Source: Silicimonas sp. | GTDB lineage: Bacteria > Pseudomonadota > Alphaproteobacteria > Rhodobacterales > Rhodobacteraceae | Direction: 5' to 3' | Assembly (NCBI GenBank): GCA_022820365.1 | Contig: JAJEFO010000102.1 | Span: forward strand, 1 to 43,704 | DNA length: 43,704 nucleotides | The notes under the pieces: model-generated | The model's input: the letters and a program-made list of their open reading frames with translations, nothing else | The model's database searches: none | What the model was told of the DNA's origin: nothing | Program-made: the position numbers and the translations under genes | Shown: piece by piece, positions 34,060 to 42,278 of the stretch | Position numbering within the stretch: position 1 is the stretch's first letter | Layout: each line of letters opens with the position of its first letter

Positions 34060-34530
34060 CTACCTGCCTTCGCCAATCCGGAAGCTCATGACTGTGCGTT
34101 TCTCTATTCCGTAGCCAAGACTTTCGTAGAAGCGGCGCACTTCCTCGTTGTCCTCGCGGATCATCAGCATGACCTTGCGGGCGCCGAGTTTCCGCAGCCA
34201 AGTTTCAGCATGGCGCATCAGTCGTTTGCCCAATCGTTGCGCGCGATACTCCGGCGCAACTGCGACATAGTAGACCCAGCCCCGATGGCCGTCATATCCG
34301 GCCATGACGCTGCCTGCGATTCCACCACCATCACTCGTGATTGCTAGGAAAATTTCTGATGAGACACTTGTACGCGCGCTTCCGATGTCGTCGTACGGGT
34401 CGTTCCAGGGTCGTGTCAACCCACAGTCGCTCCAAAGTTCCGCAACCGCTTCCTCGTCCCCGTTTCGAATCCGGCGAATGGTGAACCCTGCCTGTCCATC
34501 GCTTGTCTTGTAAGGCGAAATTCCTGTCAT
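34060..34530 (-). CDS. GNAT-family N-acetyltransferase, YpeA-like
   Basis: The 156-residue protein starts at MTGISPYKTS (GGGAGA upstream). It has the GNAT core: CGLTRPWNDPYDDI near the N-terminus and AGSVMAGYDGHRGWVYYVAV, as in E. coli YpeA. The acetyl-CoA loop is YRAQRLGKRLMRHAETWL and the end is REDNEEVRRFYESLGYGIE. It would transfer an acetyl group from acetyl-CoA to an amine of a small molecule or protein. It follows the SnoaL-like gene at 34569-35591 by 38 nt on the minus strand, so it may be the last gene of the importer 2 operon. Its substrate is unknown. Confidence 0.85.
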   Translation of the reverse strand: MTGISPYKTSDGQAGFTIRRIRNGDEEAVAELWSDCGLTRPWNDPYDDIGSARTSVSSEIFLAITSDGGGIAGSVMAGYDGHRGWVYYVAVAPEYRAQRLGKRLMRHAETWLRKLGARKVMLMIREDNEEVRRFYESLGYGIEKRTVMSFRIGEGR

Positions 34531-34568
34531 TACTGTCTCCCAAGTAAACTTGGCTTCGGCGGCAATGT

Positions 34569-35591
34569 TCACATTGTCGCGGGCACGGGTTCAATCATGG
34601 CCATCCGTCCGAGGACATCGAGGCCCTGAGTGTTCCAGAAGTGCAGAAGGTCGATGAATATCCAGTTTTCGGTCAGCTTTCGTCCCTCGCGGCGGTACAT
34701 GTCGATTACGCGCATGTCGCCCTCGCGATCAGTCGCAGGCATGCCCATGAATCCGCCGTCGTGTTTCAGGGTCAGGTTGGGCCAGCCCACAAGACCGCCG
34801 TATCGGCCTTCGGCAATCATGGCGAGGTCCCCGTTGAATCGCCGTGTCCGGAAGGCGCTGCGAAACGGGCCGGAATGCTGCTCGGCATAACGCGAAATGG
34901 TGTAGGTTGCTCCGATCCCCGCAGGACCCCACCAGACCATGTCTTCGTTCCAGGTCCAGCGCAGTTCATCAACCAACGGCTCCTTACGCTCCGTGTCCCA
35001 GCTGCAGATGTCGTCAAGCATCGCGTTGATGGCTGACAGCGTCGCCTCTCCCTCTGACGGCTCCTGGGGGTCGTAGAGCAGGCCGTCGTGTGTCATGGGC
35101 CCCGGCTGTACCAGATGTGCGCCTGTCTGCGGAGCGAAGTGGTTCACGCCTGCCTGCAGCATCAGGTGCGGGATGTCGAAATACATCGCGGTCTCGGCAA
35201 TGCGGTCGGCAGCAATCCTGTGAAAGGCCGCGTATCGGAGCAACACGACTTTGCCAGTGGGCCGAATGCCAACCCATGGCTCGTCAAACAGCCCCATCAG
35301 GTGGCCCATCGCTCCGACCCAGACCGTCTCGAATCCGTCGATCTGGTTGCGCCCGGCAAAGAACAGGTCGAGACGGCGCTGCAAAGACGTCAACGAGATT
35401 TTCAGCGGCACCCAGAACTGTTTAGCCACCCGCTCGCTCCCGATGATCTCGTTGGACGGATGAAATCCTCGCCACACGAGGTTGGGCGTGCAGTGCTTGG
35501 CCATGGCATCGGCCGTGTCAGACGGTCCGGCGCAATCGAGTGCGTCATAAACCGCGCGCACGACTGCCTTCGCAGTCTGCAGTTCGCTCAA
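34569..35591 (-). CDS. Tandem SnoaL/NTF2-like domain protein (copy 2)
   Basis: The 340-residue protein has two SnoaL-like halves: one from about 1 to 150 (NLVWRGFHPSNEIIGSE, then AFHRIAADRIAETAMYFDIP) and one from about 210 to 330 (MVWWGPAGIGATYT, VGWPNLTLKHDGGFMGMP, KLTENWIFIDLLHFWN). It is clearly paralogous to the protein encoded just before it in the operon (35588-36595), sharing WRG.HP, GIGA, GGFMGMPA.DR and ENWIFIDLLHF, and more distantly to copy 1 (13658-14710). It overlaps that gene by 4 nt. Its role is probably enzymatic conversion of the ligand of importer 2; no reaction can be assigned. Confidence 0.76.
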   Translation of the reverse strand: MSELQTAKAVVRAVYDALDCAGPSDTADAMAKHCTPNLVWRGFHPSNEIIGSERVAKQFWVPLKISLTSLQRRLDLFFAGRNQIDGFETVWVGAMGHLMGLFDEPWVGIRPTGKVVLLRYAAFHRIAADRIAETAMYFDIPHLMLQAGVNHFAPQTGAHLVQPGPMTHDGLLYDPQEPSEGEATLSAINAMLDDICSWDTERKEPLVDELRWTWNEDMVWWGPAGIGATYTISRYAEQHSGPFRSAFRTRRFNGDLAMIAEGRYGGLVGWPNLTLKHDGGFMGMPATDREGDMRVIDMYRREGRKLTENWIFIDLLHFWNTQGLDVLGRMAMIEPVPATM

Positions 35592-36595
35592 GTGCGGGGC
35601 ACTTCGCGGAGGCGTTCGAGTATGTCGATGCCCTGCATGGCAAAAAAATGCAGAAGATCGATGAATATCCAGTTCTCGGCCAGCAGGTCGCCTTCGCGCC
35701 TGTAAAGGTCGACGATGCGCATGTCGCTCGGCCTGTCGTTGGCAGGCATGCCCATGAACCCGCCCGTCGGACGCATGGTCATGCTCGGCCAGCCGAAAAA
35801 GCCGCCAAAATTGCCCTCGGCCAGCCTTGTCACATGTCCGTTATGCCTGATGAACTCCAATCCCTCTTCGAAAGGAATCGTGTGGCCGCGATGATAACCC
35901 TTGAAGAACGCGCTTGCGCCAATCCCGCCCGGGCCGAACCAGCACATGTCAGGCGTCCACCAGCGCTTGAGATGCTCGATCGGCGAAGCAGCCCCGAGGT
36001 CTATCAGTTCGTCGATCATGCCGTCGATGAGCTCGATCGTCTTTTGCCCGTCTGCCGGATCCTGCACGCCATGGAGCAACCCGTCATGGGTTCGCGGTCC
36101 CGGCGTCAGGATCGCCGCCCCGGTCTGCGGCGGGAGCGGCTGGAGTCCGGCCTGGTAGGCGAGGGCGATGAGGTCGGTGAAGCAGGCCGCTTCCATGATC
36201 GCTCCGTCTTCGACCCTGTGGAAGTCCACGTATCTCAGGAACGCGATTTTGCGGCTTGGCGGCATGCCGAGAAACGGCTGGTCCCAAAGGCCCATGAGAT
36301 GGCCCATTTGCACCACCCAGAGACCGCGCTTGCCCGCCATGCGGTTCATGCCTGCAAAGAAGATGTCCGGTCGCCGCTGCCACGGTCCCATGGCACCTGC
36401 CAAGGGTTCAAGAAACACCTCTGCGACCGCGTCGGCCCCGGTCTGCTCGTTGAAAGGATGCATGCCGCGCCAAAGCATGTCTGGCACCGTGTTTTGGGCG
36501 TAGGCCGTGGCCAGCTGGCCCGGGGCCGCGGCATCGACCGCTTCGTAGTGGTCAAGGACGAGCCGCTTGGCGTCCTGCAGGGCGTGCTCATCCAT
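35588..36595 (-). CDS. Tandem SnoaL/NTF2-like domain protein (copy 3)
   Basis: The 335-residue protein has the same double SnoaL-like plan as copy 2: MLWRGMHPFNEQTG and VDFHRVEDGAIMEAACFTDL in the first half, CWFGPGGIGASAFF, FFGWPSMTMRPTGGFMGMP and AENWIFIDLLHFFAMQGID in the second. Its start overlaps the end of the 379-residue gene by 8 nt, and its stop overlaps copy 2 by 4 nt, so three genes are translationally coupled. Two adjacent but divergent paralogues suggest a heteromeric enzyme or two related substrates. No signal peptide is visible. Confidence 0.76.
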   Translation of the reverse strand: MDEHALQDAKRLVLDHYEAVDAAAPGQLATAYAQNTVPDMLWRGMHPFNEQTGADAVAEVFLEPLAGAMGPWQRRPDIFFAGMNRMAGKRGLWVVQMGHLMGLWDQPFLGMPPSRKIAFLRYVDFHRVEDGAIMEAACFTDLIALAYQAGLQPLPPQTGAAILTPGPRTHDGLLHGVQDPADGQKTIELIDGMIDELIDLGAASPIEHLKRWWTPDMCWFGPGGIGASAFFKGYHRGHTIPFEEGLEFIRHNGHVTRLAEGNFGGFFGWPSMTMRPTGGFMGMPANDRPSDMRIVDLYRREGDLLAENWIFIDLLHFFAMQGIDILERLREVPRT

Positions 36596-37727
36596 GGCGG
36601 GCTCCCTCTATCTGCATCATCAGGTCAAATTCGTTGAAGAGCTGCCACTCCCGCACAATTCGCCCGTCCTCGACACGCCACTGCGTGATCCCCCATATCT
36701 GGCAGTGCTTGCCGGTCGGCTCGCGGTAGATCGTGTTGCCGGAGTGCGTGCCTTCCGCGCTCCACCTCGTGGAAATCAGCCAGCCGTCGGCGTCATTCCC
36801 CATCCAGTAGACTTCATCGACCTGCAGCGCGAGATCCGGAAAGGCGCCGCGCAGCTCCTTCACATATTCACGATAGGCGCCAGTGCCTGTGAATTCTCGA
36901 TCGGTCGTGCCCTCGAAGCGCATGTCGGCGTCATAGTGCTCCACGACGGCGGAGCCGTCCCCGTTCCAGACGTTGTCATGGATCGATCGTGCGAAGGCAT
37001 CGGGGTCGAATCCATCGACCGGCTCGGTCTGTGACAGTGGCCTAGCGGGCGCCGCGGCAGTTCGCAAACCGTCCCAGACCATCTGGTCCCGAGGCCAGCC
37101 CGGAGGCGGGTCAGCGGCAAGTCGTGCGGCCTCTTCCCAGAGGTCGAGGCCAAGCTGCTTGAGCATTGCCGACGTGTTGTACAGCACATGCTCAAGAAAG
37201 ATGTCGTTTTCGAGCGCTACGCAATTGGCGATGACCGGGACGCTGACCCGAGTTCCTGTCGGCGGCCCGTAGCGGCTCGGATTGGTGTTGGTCCCTGTAA
37301 TTCGAGTCAGATGGGATGTGTGGAATCCCGCCGTGTCATCGCCGGCCCAGACCACCTCTTCCGCATCGAGAATGATGTCGGGGAAGGCGCCGGTCGTGTG
37401 ATGCGTGTCGTCGATGATCTTCCTGCTGCCCCGCTGCAGCCCGTAGTCGTCGTATACCATTGAATTCGGCGCGTAGCAGGCGTCGATGTATTCCACGTCG
37501 CGAGGTGCGCCTGCGTGATCTGCGCTCTCCCAGATCCTGTGGGTGATCCGCACGATGTAATCGATGACGTTGCGGTAGCCGTCAAAGCCGCGCATGTCCT
37601 GTTCAGGCCCGTAGTCGTTCGGAATCCGCACGCGCCTGCCGCCAGTGTATTTCTCGATGGATATGTCGAAATTCGAGGGCATGTGCCGACGTGCGAGCGG
37701 TCTCGCAGGGTGATGGTCGCGCGACAT
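36588..37727 (-). CDS. Tandem SnoaL/NTF2-like domain protein (copy 4, divergent)
   Basis: The 379-residue protein has two repeated SnoaL-like modules, each with the classical pattern. The first has TGAFPDIILDAEEVVWAGDD near 119-138; the second has RGAFPDLALQVDEVYWMGND near residue 300, then CQIWGITQWRVEDGRIVREW. It is more like canonical SnoaL polyketide cyclase-like proteins than copies 1-3, which lack the GAFPD repeat. It begins 4 nt after the permease gene of importer 2 and overlaps copy 3 by 8 nt, so uptake and processing genes are tightly coupled. Function is unknown; hydrolase, cyclase, isomerase or dehydratase are all seen in NTF2-fold enzymes. Confidence 0.78.
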   Translation of the reverse strand: MSRDHHPARPLARRHMPSNFDISIEKYTGGRRVRIPNDYGPEQDMRGFDGYRNVIDYIVRITHRIWESADHAGAPRDVEYIDACYAPNSMVYDDYGLQRGSRKIIDDTHHTTGAFPDIILDAEEVVWAGDDTAGFHTSHLTRITGTNTNPSRYGPPTGTRVSVPVIANCVALENDIFLEHVLYNTSAMLKQLGLDLWEEAARLAADPPPGWPRDQMVWDGLRTAAAPARPLSQTEPVDGFDPDAFARSIHDNVWNGDGSAVVEHYDADMRFEGTTDREFTGTGAYREYVKELRGAFPDLALQVDEVYWMGNDADGWLISTRWSAEGTHSGNTIYREPTGKHCQIWGITQWRVEDGRIVREWQLFNEFDLMMQIEGARHG

Positions 37728-37731
37728 TTCT

Positions 37732-38613
37732 CTACCCTTTGACGGCGCCCGTAGTCAGGCCGCTGACGATCTGGCGCTGGAAGAAAAGCACGAGGAAGAA
37801 CAGCGGCACCATGGCCGAAACTACCGCGGCGACGGCGAACATGACCTGGCCCTGCTGGCGCACGGTGCCGAGGAAGCTGGCGATCTTGGGCACCATCGTC
37901 TGGTTTTCCTGGCTAAGCAGCACCGAGGTTACCGCGAAGTCGTTGTAGGCCAGAAGGAAGCTGAACAGGCCCGTGGTGATGACGCCGGGCCACATCACCG
38001 GGATGATGACGTGGCGAAACGCCTGGAGGCGCGTGCAGCCGTCGACCAGCGCGCTTTCGTCCATGTCCTTTGGAATGTTCAGGAAGAAGGAATGCAGCAT
38101 CCAGAGCGTGAAGGGCTGGTTGATGGCAACGAGCACGATGATCGTAGTCGGGAGATGTCCCCAGAGATTCCACTCGAAGAAAGGGAGTAGGTAGCCGGAG
38201 ACCAGAGTGATGTGCGGCATCGCGCGGAAGACCAGCGCCGCCATCAGCAGCCAGAACGCGTAACGGAATCCCGACCGCGCAAGGGCGTATCCCCCGAGCG
38301 TGCCCATGGTCAGCGAGATGATGACCGTGAAAGTGACGACGATCACCGTGTTGAACGCGTTTCTCCAGAATTCCTGCTGGATCCATGCGCCGAAATATCC
38401 GTTCCCGGTGAATGCGTCGCCGGTTTCGGTGATCGTGCGGACGCCGTAGAGCGCGTAGCGCCAATCGGTCTTGGAGAAGAAGTCGCCTTGCACCTTGAAC
38501 GAGCCCCAGACCGTCCAGATGAAAGGGCCAGTCGCGATCATCAGCCAGAAGACGATGAAAGCAGTGGAGAAGAAAATGAGGCCGGGAGATCGGCGTTGTG
38601 CTACGGAGGCCAT
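37732..38613 (-). CDS. Carbohydrate-type ABC transporter permease, MalG-like (importer 2)
   Basis: The 293-residue permease is nearly superimposable on the importer 1 subunit at 14772-15653, including TVWGSFKVQGDFFSK, ALARSGFRYAFW, AMPHITLVSGY and the EAA loop DESALVDGCTRLQAFRHVIIPV. The C-terminal FQRQIVSGLTTGAVKG is almost unchanged, so it should contact the same kind of ATPase. It lies 3 nt after the MalF-like gene and 4 nt before a SnoaL-like gene. Clear divergence in the first 25 residues shows that this is an old rather than recent duplication. Confidence 0.92.
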   Translation of the reverse strand: MASVAQRRSPGLIFFSTAFIVFWLMIATGPFIWTVWGSFKVQGDFFSKTDWRYALYGVRTITETGDAFTGNGYFGAWIQQEFWRNAFNTVIVVTFTVIISLTMGTLGGYALARSGFRYAFWLLMAALVFRAMPHITLVSGYLLPFFEWNLWGHLPTTIIVLVAINQPFTLWMLHSFFLNIPKDMDESALVDGCTRLQAFRHVIIPVMWPGVITTGLFSFLLAYNDFAVTSVLLSQENQTMVPKIASFLGTVRQQGQVMFAVAAVVSAMVPLFFLVLFFQRQIVSGLTTGAVKG

Positions 38614-38616
38614 CCT

Positions 38617-39648
38617 TCAAACCACCTTTCTGCCGAATTCCTGCCAAGTGCGGATCAGGACCGGCATCAGCAGGACGACGACGCCAAGGATTGTCAGCAG
38701 TGACGTTGCCGCGGCGCTGCCGAACAGCTGTATGTCCCCGCCGCGCAGGTCGTTGAAGATGATCCAGGAAAGCGATGTCGCCTTGGCCGAGGCCGAGAAG
38801 CCCACGATCGGCTCGAAGACCCGGAAATTGTCCATCAGTTGCATCAGCGTGATGAAGACGACGAGCGGCGTCATGTAGGGCACCACCACGTAACGCACGC
38901 GCTGCCATCTCGTGGCGCCGTCGATCTGAGCGGCTTCCAGCGTTTCCTGCGGCACGGTTTGCAGCCCGGCATAGAACACGATGAAGCTGAACGGCGCAGA
39001 ATGCCAGATGCCGTAGACGATCAGCATGATCCATGTCAGTGAATGGGACGCTTTCAATGACAGCTGGTCGTCGTCGAAGATCCTCTGCAGCGCAGCCCCC
39101 AAGATGCCATCGGCATCCACCATCCAGAACAGGATCAGCGATCCGATGAGCGGGGTCACGATCATCGGCAAAAGCGAACAGAATATGGTCGGGCCCTTCA
39201 CGAGTTGCGGCAACGCGTTGACGCCGAGGGCGATCGCCAAGCCCAGCACGATGACAAATGGCGTCACCACTGCCGTATAGGTTATCGTGAAGGCCAGGGC
39301 CTTGTAGAAGGGCAGATTCATCAGTTGCGCGCCGAATTCGTACAGGCTCCCGGAGGCGTTCCAGGCCTCGCGAACTTCGGCAAAGGCGAGGTGGCTGCGA
39401 TTGGTGTATGTGCCGAGTGCGTTGAACTGGCCGAGCGGGCGCTCTTCGCGGAGCGCTGCCGTTGCCTCTTGGTCCACGGCCACTGAAGATTCGCATTTGA
39501 ACGGCGTGCAGTTCTCGACCTCAATCAGAACCTGGTCGTGCTCGACGAAGAGCGACTGGATGGCGACGGACACGAGCGGCATCGCGATGAACAGAAGCAT
39601 CGCGGCAAGCGAGGGCAGTATGAACCAGAAGAAGGTCTTGTGCTTCAC
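38617..39648 (-). CDS. Carbohydrate-type ABC transporter permease, MalF-like (importer 2)
   Basis: The 343-residue protein has the same architecture and length as the importer 1 subunit at 15667-16698: MKHKTFFWFILPSLAAM at the start, a periplasmic domain with the NCTPFKCES cysteine pair, LREERPLGQFNALGTY, and EAAQIDGATRWQRVRYVVVP as the EAA loop. It forms the channel with the MalG-like subunit encoded 3 nt downstream. A GC-rich hairpin precedes the gene, separating it from the binding-protein gene. Confidence 0.92.
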   Translation of the reverse strand: MKHKTFFWFILPSLAAMLLFIAMPLVSVAIQSLFVEHDQVLIEVENCTPFKCESSVAVDQEATAALREERPLGQFNALGTYTNRSHLAFAEVREAWNASGSLYEFGAQLMNLPFYKALAFTITYTAVVTPFVIVLGLAIALGVNALPQLVKGPTIFCSLLPMIVTPLIGSLILFWMVDADGILGAALQRIFDDDQLSLKASHSLTWIMLIVYGIWHSAPFSFIVFYAGLQTVPQETLEAAQIDGATRWQRVRYVVVPYMTPLVVFITLMQLMDNFRVFEPIVGFSASAKATSLSWIIFNDLRGGDIQLFGSAAATSLLTILGVVVLLMPVLIRTWQEFGRKVV

Positions 39649-39721
39649 TGAATCCGTCCAGCCTCCGGGGCCTGAAAGGAGCGTGCGTCTCGGAATTCCC
39701 AGGCGGACCGGTTTTGGGTGC

Positions 39722-39743
39722 CGGGGCCGGCATGCCGGCCCCG
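39722..39743 (-). promoter_or_regulatory. GC-rich hairpin between binding-protein and MalF-like genes (importer 2)
   Basis: A perfect 10-bp inverted repeat (CGGGGCCGGC at 39722-39731, GCCGGCCCCG at 39734-39743) with an AT centre lies 11 nt after the binding-protein stop. Its position equals that of the hairpin in importer 1, though the sequence differs. No T-run follows on the minus strand, so a role in transcript stability or partial attenuation is more likely than full termination. Confidence 0.55.
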
Positions 39744-39754
39744 ACGATCAAGGT

Positions 39755-40999
39755 CTATTGCAGGAAGCCCTTTTCCTTGGCTGCCGTGATGTAGGCGGCT
39801 TCAATGTCGGCAAGCGTCTGCTCGGCACTTTCGTTGCCCTGCAGGAAGTCCGGCAGTTCTGCAAAGAACGCACCGTGCAGAAGCCCCATGTAGGGCAGCA
39901 TCGGATAGGGATCGGCACCTGCCGCAGCCGTCGCGGCAATGCCGGCCGCGGCGATGCCGGGCTTGTAGGCGTCCATCAGCCAGACGGCCTTGTCGTTGTT
40001 GCCTTCTTCCATGACCATCTCGTTGGAGATGCCGTTCAGCATCGCCAGGAACGTCGCTTCGGCATCTTCGTCAGAAATGTTCACGGCGATGGTGAATCCG
40101 TCCCACCAGAGGCTCGACGCCGGCGTGGTTCCACCGGCAACGGTCATTGCGCCGACTGGAAGCGTGCCTGAGACGACCTCTTCCGTGGATCCTTCGTCGT
40201 CAAGCAACTGGCCCATCGACGAACCCCACATCTGCGCCATGGCGAGATTGCCCGACTCCCAGATCGGTGCGACGACTCCCGTGTTGTAGGTCAGGAAGTC
40301 GGGATTCGAGTATTCGACCAGCGCCTTCAGCATGTTGAGGGTCGCGATGCCCTTCTCGTTGTTGACTGCGGGTTCCGCCGTGCCTGGCTTGAAGAACTCG
40401 CCGCCATGGCCAAGGTACATGTTCACGAATTCCTCGCCGAGATTCCAGTCAGACATCGTCAGCATTGCGAACGGATGTTCCATGACTCCGGCTGCCTCGA
40501 TCGCCTCGGCTGCGGCCAGAACGTCCTCGTAGGTCTCGGGAACGTCAAGTCCGACCTCGTCCAGGATGTCCTTGCGCACCACGAGGTGCTGGGCGTTGGC
40601 CATGAACGCGATCGCCATGATCTTGCCGTCGATGGTGATCAGCTGGTTCTTCTTGAGGTTCTGCCCGTGCTTGGCGACCAGATCGTCAAGCGGCCGGATG
40701 AGCCCTCCGTTCAGGAGCGGCACGACGGACGAGTTGGCAACGATCGCCGTCGTGTATTCCGACGGATTCGCTGTCATGGCCGCGACCTGTATGTCGCGAT
40801 GCTCGGTCGTGTGGTTCTTCGAAAACGTGACCGTTGAACTGGCGCACTCCTCGGCCTTGCTGACCACCGCGTGAAGCGCCGGAAAGTCGTTCGCAAGGAC
40901 GCTGACGTTGCCGCTCGCGATCCCGCAATCGGCATGGGCCGCAGTCGCGACGCCGATGGTGACGGCTGCTCCGGCCGCCATTGTCTTCATCATGTTCAT
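39755..40999 (-). CDS. Extracellular solute-binding protein of ABC importer 2
   Basis: The 414-residue protein starts with a Sec signal peptide (MNMMKTMAAGAAVTIGVATAAHA, cleavage before DCG). It is paralogous to the importer 1 receptor along its whole length: ITIDGKIMAIAFMANAQHLVVR, GHGGEFFKPGTAEPAVN, DEGSTEEVVSGTLP, and ESAEQTLADIEAAYITAAKEKGFLQ. Ligand-lobe residues differ in many places, so the two receptors may bind different but related compounds. It is the first gene of the second importer operon; GGGGAGG precedes the start. Unlike importer 1, no ATPase gene lies before it. Confidence 0.9.
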   Translation of the reverse strand: MNMMKTMAAGAAVTIGVATAAHADCGIASGNVSVLANDFPALHAVVSKAEECASSTVTFSKNHTTEHRDIQVAAMTANPSEYTTAIVANSSVVPLLNGGLIRPLDDLVAKHGQNLKKNQLITIDGKIMAIAFMANAQHLVVRKDILDEVGLDVPETYEDVLAAAEAIEAAGVMEHPFAMLTMSDWNLGEEFVNMYLGHGGEFFKPGTAEPAVNNEKGIATLNMLKALVEYSNPDFLTYNTGVVAPIWESGNLAMAQMWGSSMGQLLDDEGSTEEVVSGTLPVGAMTVAGGTTPASSLWWDGFTIAVNISDEDAEATFLAMLNGISNEMVMEEGNNDKAVWLMDAYKPGIAAAGIAATAAAGADPYPMLPYMGLLHGAFFAELPDFLQGNESAEQTLADIEAAYITAAKEKGFLQ

Positions 41000-41224
41000 T
41001 GGATTACTTCCTCCCCAAAATTATACTAGCGGACTAAAGCACGATGCGCAGTACTTGACAACGCGTTCATGACCCGTGTTCGGTCAGCTCTGCATGCGAC
41101 GCGTCCTGGCAGTTGAGCGATACATTTGCGACATCGAAATGGCAGCATTTCCGGATGGTTTGGCTGCTTCCGTCCAGATCTCGATTCGCGTACAGGGAAA
41201 TTCTTCGGCAAAAGGAGCGGCGGC

Positions 41225-42157
41225 ATGCCCAAATCAGTGATCATCACCTGCGCACCGACCGGCGGCATCCATACGCCGACCATGTCCGAATACCTGCCGG
41301 TCACGCCAGCCGAAATCGCGCGTGCGAGCATCGATGCGTCCGAGGCCGGGGCGTCGATCATTCATCTCCATGCACGTGACCCCGAGACCGGCAAGCCCGA
41401 TCCGCGGCCCGAGACGTTTTGGCAGTTCCTGCCGGTCATCAAGCAGTCGAGCGAAGCCGTCATCAACATTTCGACCGGAGGCGGGCTTGGCATGTCGATG
41501 GACGAGCGCCTAGCTGCCGCCACCTCCGCAAGCCCGGAAATGGCGTCCCTCAACATGGGTTCCATGAACTTCGGCATTTTCCCGATGCTGGAGAGGTACA
41601 AGGAGTGGAAGTTCGACTGGGAGCCGGAATTCCTGGCCATGACGCGGGATTTCATCTTCCCGAACACGTTTGCCACCATCGAATACGCGCTGAAGGAACT
41701 TGGGGAGAAGCACGGGACGAGGTTCGAGTTCGAGTGCTACGACCTTGGCCATCTTTACAACGTCAAGTGGTTTGTCGACCAGGGAATGATCAAGCCGCCT
41801 TTTTTCATCCAGTTCGTGCTCGGAATTCTCGGGGGTGCAGGAGCGGAGCTGGAAAACCTGCAGCACCTGAACCGGATGGCCGACAAGCTTTTCGGGCCGG
41901 AGAACTACGAATGGTCGGTGCTGGGAGCTGGACGGCAGCAGATGAACATGGCCACGCAAGCCGCCCTGCTTGGCGGCAATCTTCGCGTGGGGCTCGAGGA
42001 CAGCCTCTACATCGGCAGAGGCGAACTCGCGGTATCGAATGCCCAACAGGTCGAGAAGATTCGCACGATTGTCGAAGCACTGGGCCTGGAAGTTGCTTCG
42101 CCTGACGAAGCGCGCGAAAGGCTCGGGCTCAAGGGCGGCGACAAGGTCGCGTTCTGA
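41225..42157 (+). CDS. Beta-keto acid cleavage enzyme (BKACE, DUF849), copy 2
   Basis: The 310-residue protein starts at ATG 41225 with AAAGGAG at 41211-41217. It has the BKACE zinc motif HLHARDPETG (H47, H49) and the opening ITCAPTGGIHTPTMSEYLPVTP. Further family-like patches are ASLNMGSMNFGIFP, FECYDLGHLYNVKWF and VGLEDSLYIGRGELAVSNA. Compared with copy 1 (31171-32082) it has a longer middle section (LERYKEWKFDWEPEFL), so it belongs to a different BKACE subgroup with another substrate. It is divergent from importer 2, sharing a 225-nt promoter region, and precedes a tricarboxylate-type transporter that may bring in its substrate. Confidence 0.87.
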   Translation: MPKSVIITCAPTGGIHTPTMSEYLPVTPAEIARASIDASEAGASIIHLHARDPETGKPDPRPETFWQFLPVIKQSSEAVINISTGGGLGMSMDERLAAATSASPEMASLNMGSMNFGIFPMLERYKEWKFDWEPEFLAMTRDFIFPNTFATIEYALKELGEKHGTRFEFECYDLGHLYNVKWFVDQGMIKPPFFIQFVLGILGGAGAELENLQHLNRMADKLFGPENYEWSVLGAGRQQMNMATQAALLGGNLRVGLEDSLYIGRGELAVSNAQQVEKIRTIVEALGLEVASPDEARERLGLKGGDKVAF

Positions 42158-42278
42158 GGCCCTAAAGCTCCAACGCCCAAAACTCCAACATCTCGCATTG
42201 CGGTCATCGGGCCAAACAGTGTAATGCGCGATTTGCGATTGGATGCACGTGCACCAGTCCAACAGGGAGAGAGAGAAA

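Noticed and set aside
37913-39496. 527-codon minus-strand open frame overlapping the importer 2 permease genes
   Set aside because: It is a different frame of the two MalF/MalG-type permease genes, very rich in Arg, Ala, Asp and His, with no recognisable domain.
41020-41025. TATAAT on the minus strand just upstream of the importer 2 receptor gene
   Set aside because: A start site about 7 nt downstream would fall inside the GGGGAGG ribosome binding site, and no -35 element lies at the right distance. It is probably chance in a short AT-rich patch.
42244-42253. TGCACGTGCA palindrome upstream of the tctC-like gene as an operator
   Set aside because: A 10-bp palindrome of this kind is expected by chance in GC-rich DNA, and it has no flanking symmetry or second copy near other operons.
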